Part shown: one piece after another, positions 42,368-52,242 of the stretch
Numbering within the stretch: the first letter of the stretch is position 1
How the letters are laid out: each line of letters opens with the position of its first letter
DNA from: Lactobacillus isalae
Lineage (GTDB): Bacteria; Bacillota; Bacilli; Lactobacillales; Lactobacillaceae
DNA: 64,000 nucleotides
Direction: 5' to 3'
NCBI RefSeq assembly: GCF_947539375.1
Contig: NZ_OX443569.1
Span: forward strand, 1,984,001-2,048,000
Notes under the pieces: model-generated
What the model was told of the DNA's origin: nothing
The model's input: the letters and a program-made list of their open reading frames with translations, nothing else
The model's database searches: none
Translations under genes and position numbers: made by a program

Positions 42368-43726
42368 TTATTGTTCTTTACCGTCAATAATTACCTTAAC
42401 GCGTGGATTTTTAGGACTCTTAGCCTTAGAAATAACGCCCTTGTTAACTAAATCTTCAATTTGATCAGGATCATAACCTAACTTAGTCAAAATTTCCTTG
42501 TTGTTTTCCCCTAAGTCAGGAGCCTTATCGTAAACTGGCTTGTAGTTTGAAAGAGTAAATGGTAAACCAATAGTCTTAAAGTTGCCACGATTACCACCTT
42601 GATCGATAGTAACAATAGCACCATCCTTGTTTAGGTCAGGATCGTTTTCAAGTTCATGCCAGTCAAGAACAGGACCAACAGGAACACCAGCGGCACCAAG
42701 TTCTTTAGTTAGAGTGTATTTGTCATATTGCTTAGTGTATTCTTCGATTAGTGGGTAAAGTTCTTCCTTATGTAATTGACGGTGTTGCCAATCAACGAAT
42801 CTTGGATCAGTTTCCCATTCTGGGTGACCCATTGCTTCACAAAGTTTATCCCACTTCTTATTTTCGTTTTGTACAACAATATAAACATAAGCGTTTGGAT
42901 CAGTTTCCCAGCCTTTTGCTTTATAAGTCCAGCCGATAACTTGACCACCTTCAGTGTTTTCAGCACGTGGAATGGCTTTACCCCATTTCCAGTCAGGGTA
43001 AACGGCATAGTGAGGAAGAGCACCTAAGTTATCTAACATAATTTGATCACGTAATTTAATACGGCAAAGGTTTAATACAGCATCCTGCATTGATTGGTAA
43101 ACAAAAGTACCTTCGCCAGTATGTTCGCGTTGTAATAAAGCAGCTAAAATACCAATGGTCAAGTGCATACCTGAGTTTGAATCACCTAAAGCAGCTGCTG
43201 ATTGAGTAGGAACATTATCTTTTCCTTTGTTCCAACCAGTAGCAGAAGCAGCACCACCAGCAGATTGAGCAACTGGTTCGAAGGCCTTAACATTTTCAAA
43301 ACGTGAGCCTTGGTTAAAACCTTTTAATGAAGCATAAATTAATCTAGGGTTTAATTCATGAAGCTTATCCCAGCCGAAGCCATTTCTATCAGCAGAACCA
43401 GGAGCAATATTTTCTACGAATACGTCGGCTTTCTTAATTAAGTCGTACATAATCTTTTTACCTTCTGGAGACTTGATGTCAACAGTTAAAGATTTCTTGT
43501 TTGCGTTTAATTGCAAGAAATAAAGGCTCCAAGAATCTTTAATATCAAGTAATTCATTTCTAGTTGGATCACCAGTATTAGTACGTTCAATTTTAATAAC
43601 TTCAGCACCTAACCATGCTAAAAGTTGTGTACATGAAGGGCCAGATTGTACTTGCGTCCAGTCAATAACCTTAATTCCCTTTAACGGAGCATATTCATTT
43701 TGTTCATTTTTTTCGTTTTCACTCAT
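42368..43726 (-). CDS. frc: formyl-CoA:oxalate CoA-transferase
   Basis: 452-residue class III CoA-transferase. Moves CoA from formyl-CoA to oxalate. Catalytic Asp182 sits in GDSNSGMHL; the N-terminal PLKGIKVIDWTQVQSGPSC and PTRNELLDIKDSWSLYFLQLNANKKS are those of Frc. Works in a cycle with Oxc, encoded 5 bases upstream: oxalyl-CoA is decarboxylated to formyl-CoA, which donates CoA again. The cycle consumes a proton, and in L. acidophilus and L. gasseri this pair is acid-induced and degrades oxalate. Confidence 0.95.
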   Translation of the reverse strand: MSENEKNEQNEYAPLKGIKVIDWTQVQSGPSCTQLLAWLGAEVIKIERTNTGDPTRNELLDIKDSWSLYFLQLNANKKSLTVDIKSPEGKKIMYDLIKKADVFVENIAPGSADRNGFGWDKLHELNPRLIYASLKGFNQGSRFENVKAFEPVAQSAGGAASATGWNKGKDNVPTQSAAALGDSNSGMHLTIGILAALLQREHTGEGTFVYQSMQDAVLNLCRIKLRDQIMLDNLGALPHYAVYPDWKWGKAIPRAENTEGGQVIGWTYKAKGWETDPNAYVYIVVQNENKKWDKLCEAMGHPEWETDPRFVDWQHRQLHKEELYPLIEEYTKQYDKYTLTKELGAAGVPVGPVLDWHELENDPDLNKDGAIVTIDQGGNRGNFKTIGLPFTLSNYKPVYDKAPDLGENNKEILTKLGYDPDQIEDLVNKGVISKAKSPKNPRVKVIIDGKEQ

Positions 43727-43731
43727 TTTAA

Positions 43732-45468
43732 TTACTCCTTATCAATCTTTTTTTGTTCAGCTTCTTCAAGAGGCTTTAAGTTTAATTCTGGGTTCAAATT
43801 ACCAATGTGACCTGATTCTTTACCCATTGATGGATCAATTTGAACATTAATGATACTTGGACGACCAGATTCAACAGCTGTAGCAAAAGTATCTTTCATT
43901 TCTTGATAATTAGTTACATAGTAGTTGTCACCGCCAAAGGCTTTAGCGATTAGATCATATCTAGCAGTTGGATCAAGGGTAGTTGGACCTAGTTGATCAG
44001 GAACTACATTATCAACACCGTTATAGATACCACCATTGTTAATAACAACAACAGTAATAGGTAAGTTGTAGCGGCACATTGTTTCAACATCCATACCGTC
44101 AAAACCAAATGCACTGTCTCCATCTAAGGCAACAACATGCTTGCCAGTTTCAATAGCAGTTGCGATAGCATATCCCATGCCAACGCCCATAACTCCCCAA
44201 GTACCTGTATCAAGTCTGTGGCGAGGAAGTTTCATACCGATCATGTCACGACCAATATCAAGTGTATTTGCACCTTCACTTACAAGGTAAGTATCTGGAT
44301 GTTCTTGGAAGTAATCGTTAATAGGTTCAATAGCACCGTAATAGCCAAATTCTGGGTTAGTTTCACCAGCTTTAATTCTCTTAGCAAATTTAGCATCATT
44401 CTTAGCAGTGTCTTGAGCAATAGCATCAAGCCAATCAGAAGGTACTTTATAGCCAGTTGCAGTGAGAGCTGGAACTAACTTGTTTAAGATAGAGGTTAAG
44501 TCACCTTGTAGTGGAGCAGAGATCTTTTGAGCAGAATCGAATTGAGTTGCATCAATATCTAATTGAATGAATTGAGCATTAGGATTAAATTGTGGTGCAT
44601 CTCCATAAGAAAGCATCCAGTTCAATCTTGCACCGATTAAAATTACAACATCTGCATTCTTTAATGACAAAGAACGAGCGGCAGCTGCGGAGTGCTTGTC
44701 ATCATCAGGTACAACACCTTTAGCCATAGACATTGGCAAAAATGGAATATCTGTCTTATTAATTAATTCTTGAACTTGTTTTTCAGTTCTATCATAGGCA
44801 GCTCCTTTACCAAGAATAATTAAAGGCTTCTTTGCTTGTTTAATGATATTAACTGCACGATTAATTGCGTCATCACTTGGTTCTTGTAATGGAGCAGGGT
44901 CAACTAATTTGTAAACCCCCATATTCTTTTCACCAAGATCGTCATTAAGTTGAGCGATAGTGTCAGCTGGTAAGTCAAGATAAACACCACCTGGTCTACC
45001 AGAAACAGCAGTACGAATAGCGCGTGCGACAGCTAAACCAACATCTTGTGCTCTATCAACACGGTAAGCTTTCTTGCAGAATGGCTTAGCTACGTTATAT
45101 TGATCTAAGCCTTCATAGTCACCTTGAGATAAATCAATAATATGACGTTCTGAAGATCCTGAGATCATAATTAATGGAAAACAGTTTTTAGTAGCTTGAG
45201 CTAAGGCAGTTAGTCCATTCAAGAAGCCTGGAGCAGATACAGTCATTGCTACACCAGGTTTTTTGGTTAAAAATCCTGCAGCTGCGGCAGCATTTACGGC
45301 TGAGTCTTCGCGACGAAAGCCATAATATTTCATTCCTCTTAATTCAGCTAATCTTGCTAAATCTGTAATTGGAATCCCCACAACTCCGTATAGGTTATTA
45401 ATACCATTTTTTTGTAAAGCGTCAATTAATAAACTGGCACCGGTTCTATTTAAAGAGTCATCTACCAT
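43732..45468 (-). CDS. oxc: oxalyl-CoA decarboxylase
   Basis: 578-residue thiamine-diphosphate enzyme. Three-domain layout: N-terminal Pyr domain with YGFRREDSAVNAAAAAGF (the cofactor-activating Glu region), central domain, and C-terminal PP domain with the ThDP motif GDSAFGFDGMDVETM...INN. Converts oxalyl-CoA to formyl-CoA and CO2. First gene of the oxc-frc operon (order reversed from the L. acidophilus frc-oxc report as I recall it). ATG after GGAGG. Confidence 0.95.
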   Translation of the reverse strand: MVDDSLNRTGASLLIDALQKNGINNLYGVVGIPITDLARLAELRGMKYYGFRREDSAVNAAAAAGFLTKKPGVAMTVSAPGFLNGLTALAQATKNCFPLIMISGSSERHIIDLSQGDYEGLDQYNVAKPFCKKAYRVDRAQDVGLAVARAIRTAVSGRPGGVYLDLPADTIAQLNDDLGEKNMGVYKLVDPAPLQEPSDDAINRAVNIIKQAKKPLIILGKGAAYDRTEKQVQELINKTDIPFLPMSMAKGVVPDDDKHSAAAARSLSLKNADVVILIGARLNWMLSYGDAPQFNPNAQFIQLDIDATQFDSAQKISAPLQGDLTSILNKLVPALTATGYKVPSDWLDAIAQDTAKNDAKFAKRIKAGETNPEFGYYGAIEPINDYFQEHPDTYLVSEGANTLDIGRDMIGMKLPRHRLDTGTWGVMGVGMGYAIATAIETGKHVVALDGDSAFGFDGMDVETMCRYNLPITVVVINNGGIYNGVDNVVPDQLGPTTLDPTARYDLIAKAFGGDNYYVTNYQEMKDTFATAVESGRPSIINVQIDPSMGKESGHIGNLNPELNLKPLEEAEQKKIDKE

Positions 45469-45822
45469 AACGTAACCTCCATGGTAACGATAGTTATTAT
45501 CTTAGTAGAGCGCTATTCCTCCATATCGAATGCGTTCACCTAATTTATAGACTTTTTTGATTTTTTTAGCAAGAGAAAAGTTTTAAAAAAACTTTTGTAT
45601 CAGCATAAAAAGCGCTTTCTTAATAAGATATATATTCAAAAAACTACTATAAAATTAATTCCAGATATGGCATGTAATGAATGGAAATTAAAAATAACTA
45701 ATTTAATCGAATTGAAAAACTTTTTGCTTGCTAATATTTGTATTAAGTTTATATTTAAGATGTGATGAAAAGAATTTCATCGGGAATATTAGACTGATCG
45801 AATTATAAGCGGGGTATTAAAG
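45469..45822. promoter_or_regulatory. divergent oxc / AEC promoter region with cre-like core
   Basis: 354 bases, AT-rich, no gene. The palindromic core aaagcgcttt (45608-45618 region) resembles a catabolite-responsive element; a second agcgct lies near 45509. No terminator or other regulator box is evident. Control of both oxalate operon and carrier from here is likely. Confidence 0.5.
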
Positions 45823-47004
45823 ATGGTTAGTATCTTAATCAATGATATAATCCCAATTTTGGTGATTATGTTACTAGGTTATCTCTGCGGAAAGTTTTAC
45901 TTTTTTGATAATGATCAGAGACAAGGACTAAACAAATTAGTTCTTGATATCGCATTACCAGCAGCTTTATTTATTTCAATTGTTAAAGCTACCAGAAAAA
46001 TGTTTGCGCAAGATATCGTATTAACGTTAATTTCCATTGTTGGTGTTGTTGGACTCTTTATGCTAAGTTACTACTTAGATAAATTGTTTTTTCACAGAAC
46101 TACTCAACAAGCTGCGGTTTGTGCGTTAATTGCTGGTTCGCCAACAATTGGTTTCCTAGGTTTTGCTGTTTTGGATCCTATATATGGTAATAATGCAACG
46201 ACTAACTTAGTTATTGGTATTGTATCCATTGTAGTTAATGCAATTACTATTCCTTTAGGATTAGCACTAATTAATAAAGGACAGGCAGCTACTAAGAAGC
46301 AGGCAATTTCTGACCCCAATAATAAGGGAACAAAAATAGAAGTAGAGGATATAAAAGGCAAAGGCATAAAGAAAACTAAAAAGAAGGTTATGGTGACTAT
46401 TCCTGATGGTATTCCAGTTACTGATGCTGAAGCAAAGGCCTTGAAGGAAAAAGGGATAGAGCGTGAAATTGACTTGGCGCGAGCTGAAATTGCTGACCAT
46501 GCAGCTGAGCCTCATCAGTCCATGAATCCAACTTTGAAGTCTGTTATTAATGCGATTAAGCAACCTGTTGCTGCTGCTCCATTGATTGCGGTTATTTTGG
46601 TTTTAATAGGTATTAGAATTCCAAATTCTTGGGCTCCAACTTTTGATTTAATTGCTAAGGCCAATGCTGGTGTTGCTGTATTAGCAGCTGGGTTGGCATT
46701 ATCTACAGTTAAGTTTTCAATTGATAAAGAAGTTATATGGAATACATTTTTCAGATTATTCTTAACACCTGCAGTAATTGTTGCAGCTGCTTATATCTGT
46801 GGTATGGGCTCTGATCCTACTAAGATTTCAATGCTGTGTTTGGCAACTGGCTTGCCACCAGCATTTTCGGGAATTATTATTTCTAGCCGCTACAACATTT
46901 ATGTTAAGGAAGGTGCAAGTTCAGTCGCAGTTTCTACTGTATTCTTCGCAGTAAGCTGTATCTTCTGGATTTGGCTATTACCAATCTTGGCACATATGTT
47001 CTAA
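45823..47004 (+). CDS. AEC-family carrier, candidate oxalate/formate transporter
   Basis: 393 residues with ten predicted membrane helices in two halves of five (LINDIIPILVIMLLGYLCGKFYF... and ...APLIAVILVLIGIRIPNSW). Between the halves is a hydrophilic insert of about 85 residues (KGQAATKKQAIS... to ...EPHQSMNPTLKS), longer than usual for auxin-efflux-carrier proteins. AEC carriers move malate, malonate or other carboxylates. Divergence from oxc suggests import of oxalate or export of formate; that is inference. Confidence 0.8.
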   Translation: MVSILINDIIPILVIMLLGYLCGKFYFFDNDQRQGLNKLVLDIALPAALFISIVKATRKMFAQDIVLTLISIVGVVGLFMLSYYLDKLFFHRTTQQAAVCALIAGSPTIGFLGFAVLDPIYGNNATTNLVIGIVSIVVNAITIPLGLALINKGQAATKKQAISDPNNKGTKIEVEDIKGKGIKKTKKKVMVTIPDGIPVTDAEAKALKEKGIEREIDLARAEIADHAAEPHQSMNPTLKSVINAIKQPVAAAPLIAVILVLIGIRIPNSWAPTFDLIAKANAGVAVLAAGLALSTVKFSIDKEVIWNTFFRLFLTPAVIVAAAYICGMGSDPTKISMLCLATGLPPAFSGIIISSRYNIYVKEGASSVAVSTVFFAVSCIFWIWLLPILAHMF

Positions 47005-47025
47005 ATGAAATTTTGTATATAACCT

Positions 47026-47056
47026 AAGAGACAGGAAATTAACCTGTCTCTTTTTG
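47026..47056 (+). terminator. intrinsic terminator of the AEC carrier
   Basis: agagacagg / cctgtctct stem with loop aaattaa and T5. Confidence 0.88.
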
Positions 47057-47069
47057 TTAGGAATTAAAG

Positions 47070-47336
47070 ATGATTGATAATAAAAATTTGCTGAAGCTCT
47101 TGCGATCAGAACTTAGAAAAATGAATGATAGTGAAAAAATTAAATTTTTAACTTATAAAAAAGATCGTAGTATTATTGTGGAAAAGACTGGGAATAGGTT
47201 TGAAGTAATAGAAGATGGTTATCGCAAAATTGTTTGGGATGATCTCACTGAAGTGGAAACTTTAAAAAGAGTAAAAAAATTACAGAAAATAGAGTTTCCT
47301 AGGAGTAATAAATTATATTTAGCTAAAGAAAAGTAG
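47070..47336 (+). CDS. small conserved hypothetical protein
   Basis: 88 residues, basic. Pattern: helix MIDNKNLLKLLRSELRKMND, then strands RSIIVEKTGNRFEVIEDGYRKIVWDD, then helix ETLKRVKKLQKIE. No family recognised; size and composition fit a small cytosolic regulator or adaptor. Starts behind TTAGGAATT and is followed at once by a strong terminator, so it is an independent unit. Confidence 0.6.
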   Translation: MIDNKNLLKLLRSELRKMNDSEKIKFLTYKKDRSIIVEKTGNRFEVIEDGYRKIVWDDLTEVETLKRVKKLQKIEFPRSNKLYLAKEK

Positions 47337-47337
47337 A

Positions 47338-47368
47338 AAAGCCAGGCTTTGAAAGCCTGGCTTTTCTA
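47338..47368. terminator. bidirectional terminator
   Basis: aaaagccaggct / agcctggctttt perfect stem with short loop ttgaa, between convergent genes. Confidence 0.9.
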
Positions 47369-47370
47369 CG

Positions 47371-48087
47371 CTATTTAATTTTGATATCGCCGTCTTGTGT
47401 AGAAGCCGTTAATACATTAGAGCTATTTGGGTTTTCAACGAAGAAGTCATTAGAAGAGCGATTCTTAACTTTAATATCACCGTCACTTATATTTAGTTTA
47501 TAACCAGTAAAACTAGATAGAGTTATCTTTATATCACCATCATCTGTGTTAACTTTAAAGCCATTTTTGCTACTTAATTTGTTAATTTTGATATCACCAT
47601 CGTTTGTATTAATTTTTCCACTTGGAGCTTTTAGGTTATTAATATCAATATCGCCATCATTTGTATCAATAGATATTGAATTGGTAGTTGCAATATTTTC
47701 AACTTCAATATCGCCGTCATTAGTGGATAAAGTCATATCTTTCAAAAGCCGCTTAGGTATCGTAATGGTAATTATAGGATCCCCATTAACATGGTGGACA
47801 CCAGAAGCCGATTGTTTAATAGTTAATATACCGTTTTTTCTATTAACAGTTGGTTTTAAATTTTTAGGGCCAGCATATTCGACTTTATATTTATCTCCGT
47901 ATTTAACAGAAATAGCAGAAATAGCTGCCGAAACTGCAAGTTTATTGAAACCTTGATTACTGATCGTGGTTTTTATTTCTGGTTTACTATCATTATGGTC
48001 TGAAACAATAATACTACAGGCTGAAAGTAGGATTACTAGTGAAGATAATAAGGGTATTAAGATAAACTTTTTATTATTATTTTTCAT
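47371..48087 (-). CDS. DUF4097-type beta-helix lipoprotein with DGDI repeats
   Basis: 238 residues. Signal peptide with lipobox LLSAC (Cys24) anchors it outside the membrane. From residue 40 the protein is beta-strand with six repeats of about 20 residues, each carrying DGDI followed by (K/E/D)(I/V): TNDGDIEVEN, TNDGDIDINN, TNDGDIKINK, TDDGDIKITL, ISDGDIKVKN, TQDGDIKIK. Such DUF4097 (LiaX-like/putative adhesin) domains form beta-helices or stacked sheets, some linked to envelope-stress sensing. Function here unknown. Confidence 0.85.
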   Translation of the reverse strand: MKNNNKKFILIPLLSSLVILLSACSIIVSDHNDSKPEIKTTISNQGFNKLAVSAAISAISVKYGDKYKVEYAGPKNLKPTVNRKNGILTIKQSASGVHHVNGDPIITITIPKRLLKDMTLSTNDGDIEVENIATTNSISIDTNDGDIDINNLKAPSGKINTNDGDIKINKLSSKNGFKVNTDDGDIKITLSSFTGYKLNISDGDIKVKNRSSNDFFVENPNSSNVLTASTQDGDIKIK

Positions 48088-48175
48088 AATAAACTCCTAA
48101 GATAATAGTTAGATTTAATTATCTTATATTTACTAAATGAAGTAAATTCAAATGAAAAGTAGGGGGATTAAGTTA

Positions 48176-48628
48176 ATGAAAAAATTACCACCAATTCAAA
48201 AAATCTTAGAAGCTTATACCGCAATTGTGGATAATCATGTACATTTGACTGTAGGTCAGGCAGAAGTAAGTTCATCTAATGAAGCAAAGAGATATACAGT
48301 AATCTGGGATAATGATGTCTATCGTTCAAATGATAATGCGACTTATTGGCAAGGCTATGCAGGCTATCCTGTGATTGCAGTTTTGATGCTACAAGGAAAA
48401 TTACCGTATGACCAAAAATTAGCGGAAAATTTTAAAGCGGTTGATTGGAACACAATAAATAAAAAATATAAACGTAACTATGAAGAAGCAGCCACTGAAG
48501 TTATTAAAGAAAAAGGACTTAAAGAAAATGAAGTAATGGCGGAGCTTGGGGCTGTTTATGAAGATTTGAAAAAGTTACCAATTATAATTAAGCGTGGGTC
48601 TCTTAGACCGCCTAAAGATAGAAAATAA
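48176..48628 (+). CDS. conserved hypothetical protein
   Basis: 150 residues, cytosolic. Start MKKLPPIQKILEAYTAIVDNHV at 48176 behind AGGGGGATT; eight upstream codons rejected. Middle contains a strand-rich unit (VTVGQAEVSSSNEAKRYTVIWDNDVYRS) and YWQGYAGYPVIAVLMLQGKLPYD, followed by charged helices. Resembles a widespread lactobacillal family of unknown role; I cannot name a domain. Confidence 0.6.
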   Translation: MKKLPPIQKILEAYTAIVDNHVHLTVGQAEVSSSNEAKRYTVIWDNDVYRSNDNATYWQGYAGYPVIAVLMLQGKLPYDQKLAENFKAVDWNTINKKYKRNYEEAATEVIKEKGLKENEVMAELGAVYEDLKKLPIIIKRGSLRPPKDRK

Positions 48629-48720
48629 TTAAGGATTAGCTTTTAATTACAGTTGCTTAAATATATTACTGAATAGTCTATTTTACATGGGATAAAGTTT
48701 TGATTATTAATTTTTCTATT

Positions 48721-49164
48721 CTACTCCTTATTTTCTATCCAGTTCTTATATATTTGAATTAGATCTGTATTAATAGGATCTTTATCAGCTTTAGGGTTAC
48801 CTTGATTTTTAACCATGATCATTCCTGCCAAAACGTTAGGATCATCGGGAAAATCTGGTCGATCATTAGCAATGACAATATTAGTAGGATAACCATAGCC
48901 AGCATTACGTTTTTCTTTTAAATAACAACGGCAGTTTATTTCAAGTTTTGTTCCTGGATTTAATATTCCTAGGCTTTTAAATCCTTTAGTTAAATTGAAT
49001 AATAAGTATTCTGGTAATTTTAAATCTATATTACTCAGATCCTTACAATCTTTCATGTATACTACAGGACGATAATAAAATGTTCCATTGCTATCAACGC
49101 TTTGTTGAACACCGTAGCGATGAAATGTTCCGATAACTTTAACACTTTCGTAAGTTCCTTGCAT
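48721..49164 (-). CDS. hypothetical protein, possible nucleotide/OB-type beta protein
   Basis: 147 residues from MQGTYESVKVIGTFHRYG at 49164 (AAAGAGGAAAC upstream; the longer start at 49203 is an Lys-rich tail without a site). Strand-rich first two thirds (VKVIGTFHRYGVQQ, GTFYYRPVVYMKDC, LEINCRCYL), helical end. No family recognised. Monocistronic, between convergent and divergent neighbours. Confidence 0.5.
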   Translation of the reverse strand: MQGTYESVKVIGTFHRYGVQQSVDSNGTFYYRPVVYMKDCKDLSNIDLKLPEYLLFNLTKGFKSLGILNPGTKLEINCRCYLKEKRNAGYGYPTNIVIANDRPDFPDDPNVLAGMIMVKNQGNPKADKDPINTDLIQIYKNWIENKE

Positions 49165-49313
49165 ATTATGTTTCCTCTTTATCTTTTTAGATTTATTTTT
49201 CACATTATTATATACGCAAAGAATACTAATAATTTTTTATTAATTTTTGTAAAAATATTTAGTTTATATTCCCCGAAAATAAAAGCTGGGAGAAGATAAT
49301 ATTCTAGATCATA

Positions 49314-49348
49314 AAAAAACGTTGAGCATAAAACTCAACGTTTTTTTA
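49314..49348. terminator. terminator between 49164 gene region and pepD
   Basis: aaaaacgttgag / ctcaacgttttt stem around cataaaa; T7 on the plus and A6 on the other side, so it ends the minus-strand pepD transcript. Confidence 0.85.
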
Positions 49349-49352
49349 CAAA

Positions 49353-50768
49353 TTAATCAAGTAAATCGTATTTCAAAGTCATTAATCCATGACCTTCATT
49401 TACCATATTACCTAGTAATTCAACAGTGTTGTTGTAGACAACATCAGCCATCTTTTGGTTTGCTTCATTAAGCTTATCTTGAAGTTCGTCGCCAGAGTAT
49501 TTTTTGGCTTCTTTATCAGTTTCATGTTGGATTTTATGGCACTGTGCAAGACTCTTTTGTTCAAAATCAGCTTCTAATTCACCATAAACGCGGAAATTGG
49601 TGTCACCTAATTGTGCAGTTAATTTGTTTAACCAGAAAATTTTGTTTAAGTTAAATTTAGGACCAGTTTGAAAGCTTGCAGGAGTAGTGGTGATATTAGT
49701 ATAGAAAGGAACCATGCTATTAAAGGTATTTGGACCGAATGCTAACCATTGAACACCGGCGATTTTTTCTGGAACATCATTTCTAATTTGTAAAATATGG
49801 GTCTCAAAGTTTCTATTAATACCAATTGGACGGAAGGTCTTCTTTTGTTCGGCATTTCCTTGATCACCGTATGCATCAAAAGGAGTGTCTTGGTAGTGGG
49901 AACTTTCTGCCCATTTAATATCTTCAATGCTGATTTTACGGTTAGCATGGCAAATGAATGGCTGATCTTGATCGCTTGGTTCACCGCCAAATTCAGGATC
50001 AAAGTAGTTGTGAATGTACCAAGCACGAGGGTTATTGTAGTGAGCGTCTTTGATTGTTGATGAACCAAAGATATGACGTAAATTGTAGCCTTCAAGATCT
50101 GGATTTAAGTGGTATTCTTCAATTAAATCTTTGAGATCCTTGGACGATGCAAAGTCATCGTCATCAAAGTAGAATTCATCAATGTTTAAACGGTTAGGTG
50201 CAATTACGTAAGCATCATCTGGGATGCGACGAGCTGCCCAGTGGTGGCCACCAATAGTTTCAAGATACCAAATTTCATTTTTATCAGAAAATGCCATACC
50301 GTTCATTTCATAGGTACCGTATTTTTCAAGTAAGTAACCTACACGTTCAACACCTTCGTATGCAGAATGAATGTAAGGCAAGGTCAGAGTGACAAAGTCT
50401 TCTTCACCTAAACCACCTTCTTCAAGCAAGGGATCGATTCCTTGAATACGTGAGTTAGTAGTAATTGTTTCAGTTGCAGTCATAGCAATATTATCTGAGT
50501 TGATACCAGCAGCTGCCCAGATTCCATTTTCACCAGATGCATCAGGTGCACTAGTGTAGCGGAGAGGGTTAGGAAGAAGATCTTCGTCATCAATTTTTTG
50601 GTGGCTAATTACGCTTTCGTAGTGCTTAGGTTGATCTTTTGGCATTACAACGTCGAATCTTTCAGGAATAATAGTACGACCGCCATCTTCACTCCGTGCA
50701 ATCATGGTTGAGCCATCAATAGTTGCATCTTTTCCGACTAAGATAGTAGTACATTCGGTTTGCTTCAT
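49353..50768 (-). CDS. pepD: C69-family dipeptidase
   Basis: 471-residue N-terminal-nucleophile hydrolase that cleaves a wide range of dipeptides in the cytosol. MKQTECTTILVGKDATIDGS gives the nucleophile Cys6 exposed by removal of five residues, followed by TMIARSEDGGR, the family fingerprint of PepD from L. helveticus. Lactobacilli have several pepD paralogues; which one cannot be told. AAAAGGAG before the ATG. Confidence 0.93.
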   Translation of the reverse strand: MKQTECTTILVGKDATIDGSTMIARSEDGGRTIIPERFDVVMPKDQPKHYESVISHQKIDDEDLLPNPLRYTSAPDASGENGIWAAAGINSDNIAMTATETITTNSRIQGIDPLLEEGGLGEEDFVTLTLPYIHSAYEGVERVGYLLEKYGTYEMNGMAFSDKNEIWYLETIGGHHWAARRIPDDAYVIAPNRLNIDEFYFDDDDFASSKDLKDLIEEYHLNPDLEGYNLRHIFGSSTIKDAHYNNPRAWYIHNYFDPEFGGEPSDQDQPFICHANRKISIEDIKWAESSHYQDTPFDAYGDQGNAEQKKTFRPIGINRNFETHILQIRNDVPEKIAGVQWLAFGPNTFNSMVPFYTNITTTPASFQTGPKFNLNKIFWLNKLTAQLGDTNFRVYGELEADFEQKSLAQCHKIQHETDKEAKKYSGDELQDKLNEANQKMADVVYNNTVELLGNMVNEGHGLMTLKYDLLD

Positions 50769-50918
50769 TAGAAAAAACTCCTTTTCTATTAACGTATTTA
50801 TTTATATTTTAAAAGATCTTTCTAATGTAAAGCAAACCTTGAGACTAAATTTACTGTAAATATACGGTATAATTTGATTAAAACTAAAATAATCTGAAAG
50901 CATGGGAGGAATTAATCG

Positions 50919-52154
50919 ATGAATTATGGAGAAAAGGCACCAGTACTTTGGGATGCAATTAAGAATGAAGAAAAAAGACAAGAAAATACTATCGAGTTAA
51001 TTGCATCAGAAAATATTGTTTCCGATGCTGTCAGAGAGGCACAAGGATCTGTTTTAACAAATAAGTATGCAGAAGGCTATCCTGGCAAGCGGTACTATGG
51101 TGGTTGTCAGTATATTGATCAAGTAGAACAATTAGCGATTGATTATGCTAAAAAATTATTTAATGCTAAATACGCAAATGTTCAGCCACATTCTGGTTCA
51201 CAAGCTAATATGACAGTTTATAATGCTTTGCTAAAGCCGGGAGACACAATTTTAGGCATGGGAATGGATGCTGGCGGTCACTTAACTCATGGCTCAAAAG
51301 TTAATTTTTCAGGTAAGATTTTTAATTCTGTTAGCTATGACTTAAACCCTGAAACTGAAGAATTAGATTTTGAAAAAATTAGACGAATTGCGTTGGATAA
51401 TAAACCTAAGCTAATTATTGCTGGAGCTTCTGCATATAGCAGAATTATTGACTGGCAAAAGTTTCGTGAAATTGCGGATGAAGTTGGAGCTTACTTAATG
51501 GTAGATATGGCGCACATTGCAGGCCTAGTTGCTACTGGCGTACATCCAAGTCCAATTCCAATTGCTGATGTGGTTACTACAACTACTCATAAAACTTTAC
51601 GCGGACCACGGGGTGGAATGATTTTATCTAATAATAAAGAATTAGGTAAAAAGATTGATTCTGCTCTTTTCCCAGGTACTCAAGGTGGTCCATTAGAACA
51701 CGTAATTGCAGCAAAGGCCCAAGCCTTCTATGAAGACTTACAACCAGAGTTTTCTAATTATATTGAGCAAGTAATAAAAAATGCCCAAGCTATGGCAGTA
51801 GAATTTAAGAAGAGTGAAAAGATTCGCGTCGTCTCTGGTGGAACCGATAACCATTTAATGATTATTGACATTACTAAAACTGGTGTGACAGGAAAAGATG
51901 CACAGAATTTACTTGATTCAGTAAATATTACGACTAACAAAGAATCAATTCCTGGTGACAAGAGAAGTCCATTTATTACTAGTGGTTTGAGAATTGGAAC
52001 ACCAGCAATAACTAGTCGTGGATTTAAAAAAAATGATGCAAGAGAAGTTGCTAAAATTATTATTAAGGTTTTAGACAATCCTGAAGATAAAAATGTACTA
52101 GCGGAAATTAAAAGTAGTGTTAAGAGCTTAGTAGATAAGCATCAAATTAAATAA
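50919..52154 (+). CDS. glyA: serine hydroxymethyltransferase
   Basis: Interconverts Ser and Gly and supplies methylene-tetrahydrofolate. 411 residues; PLP Lys225 in [15 protein letters not shown], and [27 protein letters not shown] at the substrate site. Start follows GGGAGG. Alone between its promoter (TATAAT-like at 50868) and a terminator. Confidence 0.97.
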   Translation: MNYGEKAPVLWDAIKNEEKRQENTIELIASENIVSDAVREAQGSVLTNKYAEGYPGKRYYGGCQYIDQVEQLAIDYAKKLFNAKYANVQPHSGSQANMTVYNALLKPGDTILGMGMDAGGHLTHGSKVNFSGKIFNSVSYDLNPETEELDFEKIRRIALDNKPKLIIAGASAYSRIIDWQKFREIADEVGAYLMVDMAHIAGLVATGVHPSPIPIADVVTTTTHKTLRGPRGGMILSNNKELGKKIDSALFPGTQGGPLEHVIAAKAQAFYEDLQPEFSNYIEQVIKNAQAMAVEFKKSEKIRVVSGGTDNHLMIIDITKTGVTGKDAQNLLDSVNITTNKESIPGDKRSPFITSGLRIGTPAITSRGFKKNDAREVAKIIIKVLDNPEDKNVLAEIKSSVKSLVDKHQIK

Positions 52155-52156
52155 GC

Positions 52157-52195
52157 GAAAGCAATTAGTCAGATGATTGGCTAATTGCTTTTTTG
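52157..52195 (+). terminator. intrinsic terminator of glyA
   Basis: aagcaattagtca / tggctaattgctt stem (one wobble) with T6. Confidence 0.85.
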
Positions 52196-52242
52196 TGACT
52201 ATACTATGTTTAGTTAACGTTTATTAAAAAGGGATGATCAAA

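Noticed and set aside
47500-47730. Regular repeats read as a CRISPR or DNA satellite
   Set aside because: They are protein-level DGDI repeats with varied DNA between them.
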